Assembly (NCBI RefSeq): GCF_014489615.1
Contig: NZ_CP060825.1
Span: 2,953,501-3,017,500 of the forward strand
Source: Streptomyces genisteinicus
GTDB taxonomy: Bacteria > Actinomycetota > Actinomycetes > Streptomycetales > Streptomycetaceae
DNA: 64,000 bases
Direction of reading: 5' to 3'
Part shown: one piece after another, positions 33,196 through 42,084 of the stretch
How positions within the stretch are numbered: position 1 is the first letter of the stretch
How the letters are laid out: each line of letters begins with the position of its first letter
Notes under the pieces: generated by a model
Database searches by the model: none
What the model was told of the DNA's origin: nothing
The model's input: only the letters and a program-made list of their open reading frames with translations
Position numbers and translations under genes: made by a program

Positions 33196-33737
33196 GAGGT
33201 GCGCGGCGCCTCGTCCTGTCCGGGGGGCTCGGGGGGCGCGGCGGGCGAGGGGTGGTCGCCGCCGCGGATCTGGTCCACCGCGTGCCGCAGCAGCGGCTCC
33301 AGCACGGCGAGACCGTCACGCACCCCACCGGTGGAACCGGGCAGGTTGACGATCAGCGTCCGGCCCGCGACACCGGCGGCACCGCGCGAGAGCGCGGCCG
33401 TCGGCACCTTCTCGCGGCCGAACGCCCGGATCGCCTCCGGGATGCCGGGGACTTCGCGGTCGAGCAGGGCCCGGGTGACCTCGGGCGTGCGGTCGGTGGG
33501 CGAGATCCCGGTGCCGCCCGTGGTCACGACGACGTCGTACGCGCCCGCGACGGCGTCACGGAGCGCCTGCCCGACGGGGTCGCCGTCGGGGACCACCCGG
33601 GGGCCGTCGACGGCGAAGCCCATGGTCCGCAGCGCTTCGGCGATCAGCGGGCCGCCCCGGTCCTCGTAGACGCCGGCTGCCGCACGGTTGGACGCGGTGA
33701 CGACCAGGGCGCGGTACGGGGTGCCGGCAGAGCTCAC
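33192..33737 (-). CDS. mogA: MogA/MoaB-family molybdopterin adenylyltransferase
   Basis: A 181-residue MogA/MoaB-type protein that adenylylates molybdopterin before metal insertion. The family core is VVTASNRAAAGVYEDRGGP, YDVVVTTGGTGISPTDRTPEVTR and ALSRGAAGVAGRTLIVNLPGSTGGVRDGL. GTG start at 33735-33737 overlaps the moaC stop by four bases. The C-terminal 25 residues are Pro/Glu-rich. Confidence 0.92.
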   Translation of the reverse strand: MSSAGTPYRALVVTASNRAAAGVYEDRGGPLIAEALRTMGFAVDGPRVVPDGDPVGQALRDAVAGAYDVVVTTGGTGISPTDRTPEVTRALLDREVPGIPEAIRAFGREKVPTAALSRGAAGVAGRTLIVNLPGSTGGVRDGLAVLEPLLRHAVDQIRGGDHPSPAAPPEPPGQDEAPRTS

Positions 33738-34225
33738 GACGCCGCCCCTTCTCGGGACCAGTCGCCGGACTTGCCGCCGGTCTTCTCCTCGACCCGGATG
33801 CCGGTGATGACGGCGGCCTTGTCCACGGCCTTGACCATGTCGACGACGGTCAGCGCGGCGACCGAGACCGCCGTCAGCGCCTCCATCTCGACGCCGGTCC
33901 GGTCGGTCGTCTTCACCGTCGCGGCGATCTCGACCGCGTCGTCGGACACCGAGAGGTCCAGCTTCACCCCGGAGACGGCGAGGGGGTGGCACAGGGGGAT
34001 CAGGTCGGGGGTGCGCTTGGCTCCCATGATCCCGGCGATCCTGGCCGTGGCGAGGGCGTCCCCCTTGGGCACTCCCTCGCCGCGCAGCAGTTCCACGACC
34101 TGTGGCGACACCAGGACCCGGCCCGTCGCCCGCGCGGTGCGGGCGGTCACGTCCTTCTGGGAGACGTCGACCATACGGGCCGCCCCCGCCTCGTCGATGT
34201 GCGTCAGCCTGCCTTGCGTGCTCAT
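33734..34225 (-). CDS. moaC: MoaC, cyclic pyranopterin monophosphate synthase
   Basis: A 163-residue MoaC. Signature sequences are RMVDVSQKDVTARTARATG, MGAKRTPDLIPLCHPL, TDRTGVEMEALTAVSVAALTVYDM-like (here VVDMVKAVDKAAVI) and the C-terminal EEKTGGKSG. It works with MoaA to make cyclic pyranopterin. ATG start at 34223-34225. It is separated from moeA by 73 bases on the same strand. Confidence 0.95.
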   Translation of the reverse strand: MSTQGRLTHIDEAGAARMVDVSQKDVTARTARATGRVLVSPQVVELLRGEGVPKGDALATARIAGIMGAKRTPDLIPLCHPLAVSGVKLDLSVSDDAVEIAATVKTTDRTGVEMEALTAVSVAALTVVDMVKAVDKAAVITGIRVEEKTGGKSGDWSREGAAS

Positions 34226-34298
34226 GTGCGCCTGTGCTCCCGATCCGGCCCCGCGAGGGCCTTGTGTGGGCAGACACGGTACCGCCACGGCGGGACCG

Positions 34299-35600
34299 TC
34301 ACCCCAGGAGGACCACGTCGACATCGGCCCCGGGCTCCACGGAGGTGGTGGTCTCCGGGACGACGATCAGGCAGTCGGCGTGCGCCAGGGCGGCGACGAG
34401 ATGGGAGCCGGCCCCGCCGACGGGAGCGACCCGGCCCGCCCCGGGGTCGTACGCACCCCGCAGGAACTGGCGCTTGCCGTCCGGCGAGGTCAGCGCCTTG
34501 TCGGCGGCGAGCACCGCGCGGGCCGTCGGCCGGTGGACGTCGGGCAGGCCCATCAGCGCCCGGATCGCGGGGCGGACGAACAACTCGAACGAGACATAGC
34601 TGGAGACCGGGTTGCCCGGCAGGGCGAGCAGCGGGGTGTGCTCGGGGCCGATGGAGCCGAAGCCCTGGGGCTTGCCCGGCTGCATGGCGAGCCTGCGGAA
34701 GTCGATGCCGCTGCCCGGCTCGTCCTCGTCGCCGACCGAGGCGAGTGCCTCCTTGACGACGTCGTACGCGCCCACGCTGACGCCGCCGGTGGTGACCAGC
34801 AGATCGGCTCGGATCAGCTGGTCCTCGATCGTGGACCGCAGCGTCTCGGCGTCGTCGGTGACCGCTCCGACCCGGAAGGAGATGGCGCCCGCGTCCCGGG
34901 CGGCGGCGGCGAGGGCGAAGCTGTTGGAGTCGTAGATCTGCCCCTCGGCCAACTTCTCGCCCGGCTGCACGAGTTCGCTGCCGGTGGACAGCACCACCAC
35001 GCGGGGGCGCGGCCGGACCCGGACGGTGCCGCGGCCGATCGCCGCGAGCAGGCCGATCTGCGGCGGGCCGAGCACGGTGCCCGCAGCGAGGGCGAGGTCA
35101 CCGGCCTGGACGTCGCTGCCGCGCGCGCGCACATGGGCGCGCTCCTCGGCGGGGCGGTGCACCCGTACCTCACCGCTCGCGTCCTCCGGGGCCTGTCCCG
35201 CCGGGCGCATGCTGCCGGCGGGCCCCCCGCCGGAGCCGCCGTCCGTCCACTCGACGGGGACGACCGCCTGGGCGCCCGGGGGCAGCGGGGCGCCGGTCAT
35301 GATCCGTGCCGCCTGCCCCGGGCCCACCGTGGGCAGGCCGTCGCTGCCGGCCGCGACATCGCCGATGACCGTGAGCACGGCGGGGAACTCCTCGCTCGCC
35401 CCGGCGACGTCGGCGACCCGGACGGCGTACCCGTCCATCGAGCTGTTGTCGAACGGGGGCAGCGCGACCGGGACGGTGACGTCCTCGACCAGGACGCACC
35501 CCTGCGCGTCCGGCAGCTGCAGCTCGATCGGGTCGAGGGGCCGGATCGCGGAGAGGATGTCCTCCAGGTGGTCGTCCACCGACCAGATCGTGCTGCTCAC
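34299..35600 (-). CDS. moeA: MoeA-family protein (molybdopterin molybdenumtransferase or Glp-type divisome gephyrin)
   Basis: A 433-residue gephyrin/MoeA-family protein. Typical segments are PPFDNSSMDGYAVRVADV, GQAARIMTGAPLPPGAQAVVPVEW, STGSELVQPGEKLAEGQIYDSNSF, LVTTGGVSVGAYDVVKEAL and LLALPGNPVSSYVSFELFVRPAI. An insertion of about 25 residues rich in Gly/Pro lies near residues 118-145. The SVGAYD motif has alanine where many MoeA enzymes have Asp or Glu. It sits 4 bases after galU and upstream of moaC-mogA-rimJ, and close to the sepX-like gene, so it may act in molybdenum insertion, in cell division as Glp, or both. Confidence 0.9.
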   Translation of the reverse strand: MSSTIWSVDDHLEDILSAIRPLDPIELQLPDAQGCVLVEDVTVPVALPPFDNSSMDGYAVRVADVAGASEEFPAVLTVIGDVAAGSDGLPTVGPGQAARIMTGAPLPPGAQAVVPVEWTDGGSGGGPAGSMRPAGQAPEDASGEVRVHRPAEERAHVRARGSDVQAGDLALAAGTVLGPPQIGLLAAIGRGTVRVRPRPRVVVLSTGSELVQPGEKLAEGQIYDSNSFALAAAARDAGAISFRVGAVTDDAETLRSTIEDQLIRADLLVTTGGVSVGAYDVVKEALASVGDEDEPGSGIDFRRLAMQPGKPQGFGSIGPEHTPLLALPGNPVSSYVSFELFVRPAIRALMGLPDVHRPTARAVLAADKALTSPDGKRQFLRGAYDPGAGRVAPVGGAGSHLVAALAHADCLIVVPETTTSVEPGADVDVVLLG

Positions 35601-35604
35601 GGTG

Positions 35605-36525
35605 CTACATCTCCTCGGTCACGAAACTGCGCAGCCAGGACCGGAACTCCGGTCCCAGGTCCTCACGTTCGCACGCGAGCCTGACAATGGCACGCAGATA
35701 GTCTCCCCGGTCCCCGGTGTCATAGCGGCGGCCCTTGAAGACGACGCCGTACACGGGGCCTCCGCCCGCGTCCGCGGAGCCGTGCTCGTGGGCGTCGGCG
35801 AGCTTCTGGATGGCGTCGGTCAGCTGGATCTCGCCCCCGCGGCCCGGGGCGGTCTCGCGCAGTATGGCGAAGATCGCGGGGTCCAGCACGTAGCGGCCGA
35901 TGATCGCCAGGTTGCTGGGCGCCTCCGCGGGGTCCGGCTTCTCGACCACGTCGGTGACCTGGACAACGTCGCTCTCCCCGGTCGGCTTCACGGCGGCGCA
36001 GCCGTACATGTGGATCTGTGCGGGGTCGACCTCCATCAGGGCGATCACGCTGCCGCCCTCGCGCTCCTGCACCTCGACCATGCGGGAGAGCAGCGGGTCG
36101 CGGGGGTCGATCAGGTCGTCGCCGAGGAGGACGGCGAACGGCTGGTCGCCGACGTGCGGTTCGGCGCAGAGCACGGCGTGCCCGAGGCCGCGCGGATCGC
36201 CCTGGCGGACGTAGTGCATGGTGGCGAGGTCGCTCGACTCCTGGACGCGCGCCAGCCGGCCGGAGTCGCCCTTGCGGGAGAGCGCCTCCTCCAGCTCGTA
36301 GTTGCGGTCGAAGTGGTCCTCCAGGGGGCGCTTGTTGCGGCCCGTGATCATCAGGACGTCGGAGAGTCCGGCCGACACGGCCTCCTCCACGACGTACTGG
36401 ATCGCGGGCTTGTCGACCACAGGCAGCATCTCCTTGGGCGTGGCTTTCGTGGCCGGCAGGAACCGGGTGCCGAGACCGGCGGCGGGGATGACAGCCTTGC
36501 TGATCCTGGGGTGCGACTGAGTCAT
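35605..36525 (-). CDS. galU: UTP-glucose-1-phosphate uridylyltransferase GalU
   Basis: A 306-residue nucleotidyltransferase that makes UDP-glucose. The activation motif is IPAAGLGTRFLPATKATPKEMLPVVDKPAIQYVVEEAV, with later GDDLIDPR and VVEKPDPAEAPSNLAIIGRYVLDP. ATG at 36523-36525 (MTQSHPRISK) preceded by AAGGTG; a GTG three codons upstream is possible. It is the first gene of the galU-moeA unit and divergent from the cyclo-ligase gene, with an AT-rich shared promoter. Confidence 0.94.
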   Translation of the reverse strand: MTQSHPRISKAVIPAAGLGTRFLPATKATPKEMLPVVDKPAIQYVVEEAVSAGLSDVLMITGRNKRPLEDHFDRNYELEEALSRKGDSGRLARVQESSDLATMHYVRQGDPRGLGHAVLCAEPHVGDQPFAVLLGDDLIDPRDPLLSRMVEVQEREGGSVIALMEVDPAQIHMYGCAAVKPTGESDVVQVTDVVEKPDPAEAPSNLAIIGRYVLDPAIFAILRETAPGRGGEIQLTDAIQKLADAHEHGSADAGGGPVYGVVFKGRRYDTGDRGDYLRAIVRLACEREDLGPEFRSWLRSFVTEEM

Positions 36526-36610
36526 GCGGAGCACCTTAGCGATTGAGTATGGGGGGAAGATGATGCTCCGGTTAACTTCATCCTCATAGAGACGTATACG
36601 CGAGGTTTAC

Positions 36611-37237
36611 GTGCAGGCAATCGGTGACGAGAAGTCCGAAAAGAACGGTCTCCGTGGCGAACTGCTCGCCACGCGCAGGCTCCTGTCCCCCACCGACGTC
36701 CTGGGGGCGGCGGCCGCGCTGGCCCGGCAGGCCATGCTGCTGCCGGAGCTGGCCGGCGCCTCCACCGTGGCGGCGTACGTCTCGGTGGGGCGCGAGCCCG
36801 GCACCCGGGCCCTGCTGGACGCCCTGCGCGCGCAGGGCACCCGGGTGCTGCTGCCTGTGCTGATGCCGGACAACGACCTGGACTGGGCCGCCTACGAGGG
36901 TCCGGGCCGGCTGCTGCCGGCCGCCCGCGGCCTGCTGGAGCCGGACGGCGAGAGGCTGGGGCCCGAGGCCGTCCTCTCGGCCGAGGCGGTGCTGCTCCCC
37001 GGGCTCGCCGTGGACGGCCGGGGGGTGCGGCTGGGCCGCGGAGGGGGCTCGTACGACCGGGTGCTGGCCCGGATCGCCGCCGCCGGCACCGACCCGGCGC
37101 TGGTCGTGCTCCTCTACGTGAACGAGGTGGTCGAACAGGTCCCGGCGGAACCCCACGACCACCCCGTCCACGCGGTGGTCACCCCTCAGGGGGTGCGCCG
37201 CTTCACGGAGCGGACTGGCCCGGTGGGATCAGCGTGA
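36611..37237 (+). CDS. 5-formyltetrahydrofolate cyclo-ligase
   Basis: A 208-residue enzyme that returns 5-formyl-THF to the folate pool as 5,10-methenyl-THF with ATP. Motifs are LLATRRLLSP, VSVGREPGTRALLDALRAQGTRVLLPVL, LLPGLAVDGRGVRLGRGGGSYDR and the terminal HAVVTPQGVRR. GTG start at 36611 (VQAIGDEKSEKN). The last 35 bases overlap the 3' end of the convergent penicillin acylase gene. Confidence 0.93.
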   Translation: MQAIGDEKSEKNGLRGELLATRRLLSPTDVLGAAAALARQAMLLPELAGASTVAAYVSVGREPGTRALLDALRAQGTRVLLPVLMPDNDLDWAAYEGPGRLLPAARGLLEPDGERLGPEAVLSAEAVLLPGLAVDGRGVRLGRGGGSYDRVLARIAAAGTDPALVVLLYVNEVVEQVPAEPHDHPVHAVVTPQGVRRFTERTGPVGSA

Positions 37238-40034
37238 GCGTGTCGACCGTCGCCGCCTCGACCGCCTCGGGCCCGTAGGCCCAGTCCAGCAGCTGACCCT
37301 CGGCCCACTTGTCGGTCTGGTCGGTGTAGTGGGCGCTGTACGCGTGGCCGGAGGCCCCTGTCAGGTTGATCCAGCGCGACTTGTCCCACTCGCCGACGTT
37401 GAGGACCATCCGCATGGACGGAACCCAGACCACGTCGTAGCCGCTCGCCGCGTTCCATCCGGTGGCGTTGACCGCCGCCTCGCCGCCGCCCAGGTTCCAC
37501 GGGCCGCGGTTGAGTATGAACTGGAGGAAGCCCGGGCCCTCGGTGCCCAGCGTCTGGTTCTTCAGGGTCAGCTGGTGGAGCCTGCCCCAGCTCCAGCTGG
37601 AGGCGTCCTTGCCCATCTCGGCGGTCAGCTCCCAGCGGGCGTCCTCCATCGCGCGGCCGAGCAGTTCGTCGCGGGTGTCGGTCGCCTCGTCCGTCCGGGT
37701 GGCGGGGCTGCGCCACCATTCGTCGTCCGCGTCCTTCAGCAGCAGGCGCACGACCTCGTACCAGCGGTCGCCGCCGTCCGGCTGCGCGGAGTCCGCGTCG
37801 CGCTGACCGCATTCGCGCACGCGCTCGGTCAGGTCGTCGTCGGGCGCGGTGCTGTCCGCGGGGAGCACGCTCAGGCACTCGCCCTCGATCCGGAGCTCCT
37901 TGGGGAGCTTGTTGCCGACGGCCAGCTTGAGGACGTTGCGCCAGACCGCGTTGAAGTAGGCGGCGGCGCCGGAGTCCGGCTCCTGGGTGTAGTCCCAGCC
38001 CTCCAGGAGCTTCTGGGCCTCGCGCACGTAGGGGTCGGAGATGTCGATCTTCAGCAGGTACGGCGTGAGCAGCTTGGCGATCTCGCTGCTGTTGTCCATC
38101 TGCATCGTGCGCATGTCCTCGGTGGAGATCTTGCCTCCGCCTCGGATCTTGGACTCGATGAGGTCGTTGATCCGCTGGCTCCGCGCGCCGTAGCCGTAGT
38201 CCTCGGTGATCAGGTACGGGTATGTGTCGGCGTCGACGACCGCCTGGTTGGCGGTGACGATGTAGCCGCGCTCGGGGTCGAACTCGTAGGGCAGTTCCTC
38301 GAAGTCGATGTAGCCGTCCCACTTGTACTTCGGGTCCCAGCCCGGTGCCGGCACGCTGCCGTCGCCCTCGGCGCGCAGCGGGATCCTGCCGGGCGCCTGG
38401 TAGCCGATGTGGCCCTTGGTGTCGGCGTAGATCAGGTTCTGCGAGGGGACCTCGAAGTCCTTGGCCGCGGCGCGGAAGGAGGTGAAGTCCTTGGCGCGGT
38501 TCAGCCGGAACACCGCGTCCATCGTCCTGCCGGGCTGGAGGGCGGTCCACTGGAGGGCGACGCCGTAGCCGGAGCCGCGGTCGGGGGCCGCGTTGGAGAC
38601 CGGGGCCCGGTCGCCGACCTTGGCCAGCTCGTCGCTGCGGTCCGAGACGAGCGGGCCGTGTCCGGTGGAGCGGACGGTGATCGTCTTGTCGGTGCCGCCG
38701 GCGACCTTGATGACCTCCTTGCGGGTGGTCAGCTTCTTCTCCTGGCCGCCGACCAGGTAGCTGTCGCCGTTGAGCTTCTCCAGGTAGAGGTCGGTCACGT
38801 CGGCGCCGAGGTTGGTGAAGCCCCAGGCGATGTCCTGGTTGTGGCCGATGATCACGCCCGGCATGCCGGAGAAGGTGTAGCCGGCGACGTCGAAGGAGCA
38901 GGCGTCCGAGACCTTCCGGCAGTGCAGACCCATCTGGTACCAGAGCGACGGCAGCTGCGGGGACAGGTGCGGGTCGTTGGCCAGCAGCGGCTTGCCGGTC
39001 GTCGTGTAGTCGCCGGAGACGACCCAGGAGTTGGAGCCGATGCCGCTGCCGCTCGGGCCGAGGAGGGCCGGGATGGCGTCGAGGGTGTCGGAGAGGGCGC
39101 CGAGCTGCGAGTTCAGCCCGGCGGCGGCCCCGGCGGGGCTGCCGGTGCCATCGGCGGAACCGCCGGTTCCGTCGCCGGTCCCCTGGGTGCCGTCGCCCGT
39201 GCCGGTGCCGTCGCCGCCCGTGCCGCCGTCTCCCGCGCCTCCGCCGTCACCGGACGGCTCGGCCTTCGGGTCGTACTCGCCCGTCACCGGGTCGATGCCG
39301 CCCTCCTCCACGATCGGCTTGTTCCGGTCGAAGGGGTAGGCGGGGTACAGGTCGCGGATCTGCTCGGCGCTGAGTCTGCTGGTGAGCAGCGACCGGTCGA
39401 TCTCGTCCTGCATGTTGCCGCGCAGGTCCCAGGCCATCGCCTTGAGCCAGGCGACGGAGTCCACGGGCGTCCACGGCTCGGGCTTGTAGTCGTTGGTGAA
39501 GGCCAGCGCCGCGTACTCGACGGAGAGCTCGTCGGCCGAGCGGCCTTCGAGGTAGGCGTTGACGCCGTCGGCGTAGGCCTGGAGGTACTTCTTGGTCTCC
39601 GGCGAGAGCTTGGTGTCGTACTCCTGCTGCGCGACCCGGCGCCAGCCGAGCGTGCGCAGGAAGGCGTCGGTCTCCACCTGGCCCGCGCCGAACATCTCGG
39701 AGAGGCGGCCGGACGTCATGTGACGGCGGACGTCCATCTCCCAGAACCGGTCCTGTGCCTGGACGAAGCCCTGGGCGCGGAAGAGGTCCTCGTCGCTGTC
39801 GGCGTAGATCTGGGGAATGCCGTGGTCGTCGCGCTTGACCTCGACCCGTCCGCCGAGTCCCTCGAGTTCGATCGAACCGGTGGTCTGGGGGAACGAGGCG
39901 CGAACCGTGCTGATGCTCCAGTAGGCGCCGTATCCGACACCCGCGACGAGCGCCAGCACCAGGACGAGCACGAGCAGTCGGGCGCGTCGCCCCTTCTTCT
40001 TCTTGGGGGAAGAGGCTGTTGTGTTGGCGGGCAT
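37203..40034 (-). CDS. penicillin acylase-family Ntn-hydrolase
   Basis: A 943-residue precursor of the penicillin G acylase/acylhomoserine-lactone acylase family. It has a basic N-terminus, a membrane/signal helix (about 19-40), the alpha-chain start IELEGLGGRVEVKRDDHGIPQIYADSDEDLFRAQGFVQAQDRFWEMD, a low-complexity Gly/Asp/Thr spacer of about 40 residues, and the beta chain beginning at the nucleophile S334 in GSNSWVVSG, where self-cleavage is expected. Later conserved parts include NDPHLSPQLPSLWYQMGL and GVIIGHNQDIAWGFTN. It likely acts outside the membrane on N-acyl amides, for example antibiotic precursors or signal molecules; the substrate is unknown. ATG at 40032-40034 has AAGGA upstream. 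Confidence 0.92.
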   Translation of the reverse strand: MPANTTASSPKKKKGRRARLLVLVLVLALVAGVGYGAYWSISTVRASFPQTTGSIELEGLGGRVEVKRDDHGIPQIYADSDEDLFRAQGFVQAQDRFWEMDVRRHMTSGRLSEMFGAGQVETDAFLRTLGWRRVAQQEYDTKLSPETKKYLQAYADGVNAYLEGRSADELSVEYAALAFTNDYKPEPWTPVDSVAWLKAMAWDLRGNMQDEIDRSLLTSRLSAEQIRDLYPAYPFDRNKPIVEEGGIDPVTGEYDPKAEPSGDGGGAGDGGTGGDGTGTGDGTQGTGDGTGGSADGTGSPAGAAAGLNSQLGALSDTLDAIPALLGPSGSGIGSNSWVVSGDYTTTGKPLLANDPHLSPQLPSLWYQMGLHCRKVSDACSFDVAGYTFSGMPGVIIGHNQDIAWGFTNLGADVTDLYLEKLNGDSYLVGGQEKKLTTRKEVIKVAGGTDKTITVRSTGHGPLVSDRSDELAKVGDRAPVSNAAPDRGSGYGVALQWTALQPGRTMDAVFRLNRAKDFTSFRAAAKDFEVPSQNLIYADTKGHIGYQAPGRIPLRAEGDGSVPAPGWDPKYKWDGYIDFEELPYEFDPERGYIVTANQAVVDADTYPYLITEDYGYGARSQRINDLIESKIRGGGKISTEDMRTMQMDNSSEIAKLLTPYLLKIDISDPYVREAQKLLEGWDYTQEPDSGAAAYFNAVWRNVLKLAVGNKLPKELRIEGECLSVLPADSTAPDDDLTERVRECGQRDADSAQPDGGDRWYEVVRLLLKDADDEWWRSPATRTDEATDTRDELLGRAMEDARWELTAEMGKDASSWSWGRLHQLTLKNQTLGTEGPGFLQFILNRGPWNLGGGEAAVNATGWNAASGYDVVWVPSMRMVLNVGEWDKSRWINLTGASGHAYSAHYTDQTDKWAEGQLLDWAYGPEAVEAATVDTLTLIPPGQSAP

Positions 40035-40252
40035 CGCTGTCCTTCGAGGGGCAGGGTGGTCCTGGGAATGCAGAGGCAACTCTAGGCGCAGCGCCCGACC
40101 GGGCAGGACGCGGTATCCACAAGGGACCTCGACCAGCAGATGATCAGACGAAATGACCGTCAAGGAAGCGTTAAAGATTAGGTAAGGTAACGAAGTGTCG
40201 CCGCCGGGACGAAGGCCTCCGGCTCTCACGGCGCAAGGGGAAGGATCGGCCA

Positions 40253-41764
40253 CTGACTGTCCACCAGCTCAATGAACTCCTGCTCGTCTGCTCACTCGTC
40301 CTGCTCATCGCCGTGGCGGCGGTGCGCATCTCGTCCCGCAGCGGGCTGCCCAGCCTGTTGCTGTATCTCGGTATCGGGATCGCCATGGGCCAGGACGGCC
40401 TGCTCGACGTCAAGTTCGACGACGCCGAGCTGACGCAGGTGATCGGCTACGCCGCACTGGTGGTGATTTTGGCCGAGGGCGGCCTGGGCACCAAGTGGAA
40501 GGAGATCAAACCCGCGTTGCCCGCGGCGGCCGTGCTGTCGACCGTCGGCGTCGCGGTGAGCGTGGGAGTCACGGCCTCGGCCGCGCACTACCTCGTCGGC
40601 CTGGAGTGGCAGCAGGCGCTGATCATCGGCGCGGTCGTCTCCTCCACCGACGCCGCGGCCGTCTTCTCGGTGCTGCGCAAGGTGCCGCTGCCCTCGCGGG
40701 TGACCGGCGTGCTGGAGGCCGAGTCGGGCTTCAACGACGCCCCCGTCGTCATCCTGGTCGTCGCCTTCTCGGCCTCGGGGCCGGTCGACGACTGGTACGT
40801 GCTCGTGGCCAAGATCACCCTGGAGCTGGCGATCGGCGCCGCCGTCGGCCTGGCCACCGGTTTCCTGGGCGCGTACGGACTGCGGCACATCGCGCTGCCC
40901 GCCTCGGGCCTCTACCCGATCGCCGTCATGGCGATCGCGGTGGCCGCCTACGCCGCCGGCGCCATGGCGCACGGCAGCGGCTTCCTCGCGGTCTATCTGG
41001 CCTCGATGGTGCTCGGCAACAGCAAGCTGCCGCACGCCCCGGCCAACCGCGGGTTCGCCGAAGGGCTCGGCTGGATCGCTCAGATCGGCATGTTCGTCCT
41101 GCTCGGTCTCCTGGTCACCCCGCACGAGCTGGTCGACGACTTCTGGCCGGCGGTCATCGTGGGCCTGGTGCTGACGGCCGTCGCCCGACCGCTGGAGGTG
41201 TTCGTCAGCCTGCTGCCCTTCCGGATCCCCTGGCAGGAGCAGGCGCTGATGTCCTGGGCGGGACTGCGCGGGGCCGTGCCCATCATCCTGGCGACCATCC
41301 CCATGGTCTCCGGGGTGCCGGGCAGCGACCGGATCTTCAACATCGTCTTCGTGCTGGTCGTCGTCTACACCCTCGTCCAGGGGCCGACGCTGCCGTGGCT
41401 CGCCCGGGCGCTGCGTCTCGACGCCTCCTCGGACGCCGCGGACCTCGGGGTCGAGTCCGCGCCCCTGGAGCGGCTGCGGGGGCACCTGCTCTCCGTCGCC
41501 GTTCCCGAGAGCTCGCGGATGCACGGGGTCGAGGTCGGGGAACTGCGCCTGCCGGCCGGGTCGGCGGTCACCCTCGTCGTGCGCGAGGGCAAGAGCTTCG
41601 TGCCCTCGCCCACGACCGCGCTGCGGCACGGAGACGAACTGCTGGTCGTCGCGACCGATCCGGTCCGGGACGAGGCGGAACGGCGCCTGCGGGCGGTCGC
41701 GCAGGGCGGCAAGCTGGCCTACTGGCTCGGGACCGGCGGCCCGGCGCCGGGCCGCCACCGCTGA
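40253..41764 (+). CDS. CPA1-type K+(Na+)/H+ antiporter, CvrA/NhaP2-like, with CTG start
   Basis: A 503-residue antiporter with about twelve helices (for example GLPSLLLYLGIGIAMGQ, GVVSSTDAAAVFSVLR and LEAESGFNDAPVVILVV, which carry the ion-binding Asp residues) and a C-terminal RCK_C/TrkA_C domain (about 425-490, RGHLLSVAVPESSRMHGVEVGELRL). The best start is a CTG at 40253 giving LTVHQLNELLLVCS: GAAGGA lies 9 bases upstream, and the first helix would be truncated by using the next candidate, GTG at 40313, which has no ribosome site. The family controls cell volume and pH. A 17-bp terminator follows. Confidence 0.85.
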   Translation: MTVHQLNELLLVCSLVLLIAVAAVRISSRSGLPSLLLYLGIGIAMGQDGLLDVKFDDAELTQVIGYAALVVILAEGGLGTKWKEIKPALPAAAVLSTVGVAVSVGVTASAAHYLVGLEWQQALIIGAVVSSTDAAAVFSVLRKVPLPSRVTGVLEAESGFNDAPVVILVVAFSASGPVDDWYVLVAKITLELAIGAAVGLATGFLGAYGLRHIALPASGLYPIAVMAIAVAAYAAGAMAHGSGFLAVYLASMVLGNSKLPHAPANRGFAEGLGWIAQIGMFVLLGLLVTPHELVDDFWPAVIVGLVLTAVARPLEVFVSLLPFRIPWQEQALMSWAGLRGAVPIILATIPMVSGVPGSDRIFNIVFVLVVVYTLVQGPTLPWLARALRLDASSDAADLGVESAPLERLRGHLLSVAVPESSRMHGVEVGELRLPAGSAVTLVVREGKSFVPSPTTALRHGDELLVVATDPVRDEAERRLRAVAQGGKLAYWLGTGGPAPGRHR

Positions 41765-41797
41765 CCGCCGCGGAGGCGGTGCAGGTCGAAGGAGGGT

Positions 41798-41837
41798 CCG
41801 TTCCGGGCCGGACGCATCGCCGTCCGGGCCGGAACGG
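41798..41837 (+). terminator. perfect 17-bp stem terminator after the antiporter
   Basis: Arms 41798-41814 and 41821-41837, 6-base loop. The rest of the 320-base gap to the MFS gene (41838-42084) shows no gene I can support. Confidence 0.8.
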
Positions 41838-42084
41838 GCCGGATCACAGGGGCCCGCGCGTGATGTCCGTCATTTCCCAGGTCACGACGGGGAAAGCCCT
41901 GTACCATGAAGGCACACTGATCGACCAACTCTGCCTGACGCAGAGCTGGCGCGACCGACCGTATGGCGGCCGTGGAGTCCCCGCAGCGGATCCCGGCATC
42001 TACCGCAGTTCCGCGCAAGAGGACAGCTCTCGGCACCTCCCGGCATCCCGGCGAGCGCCACCAGGCGGCAGAAAGGCAAGGGCC

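Noticed and set aside
41838..42084. small genes between the antiporter and MFS genes
   Set aside because: Frames of 65-80 codons are present on both strands but show no ribosome site or conserved features.
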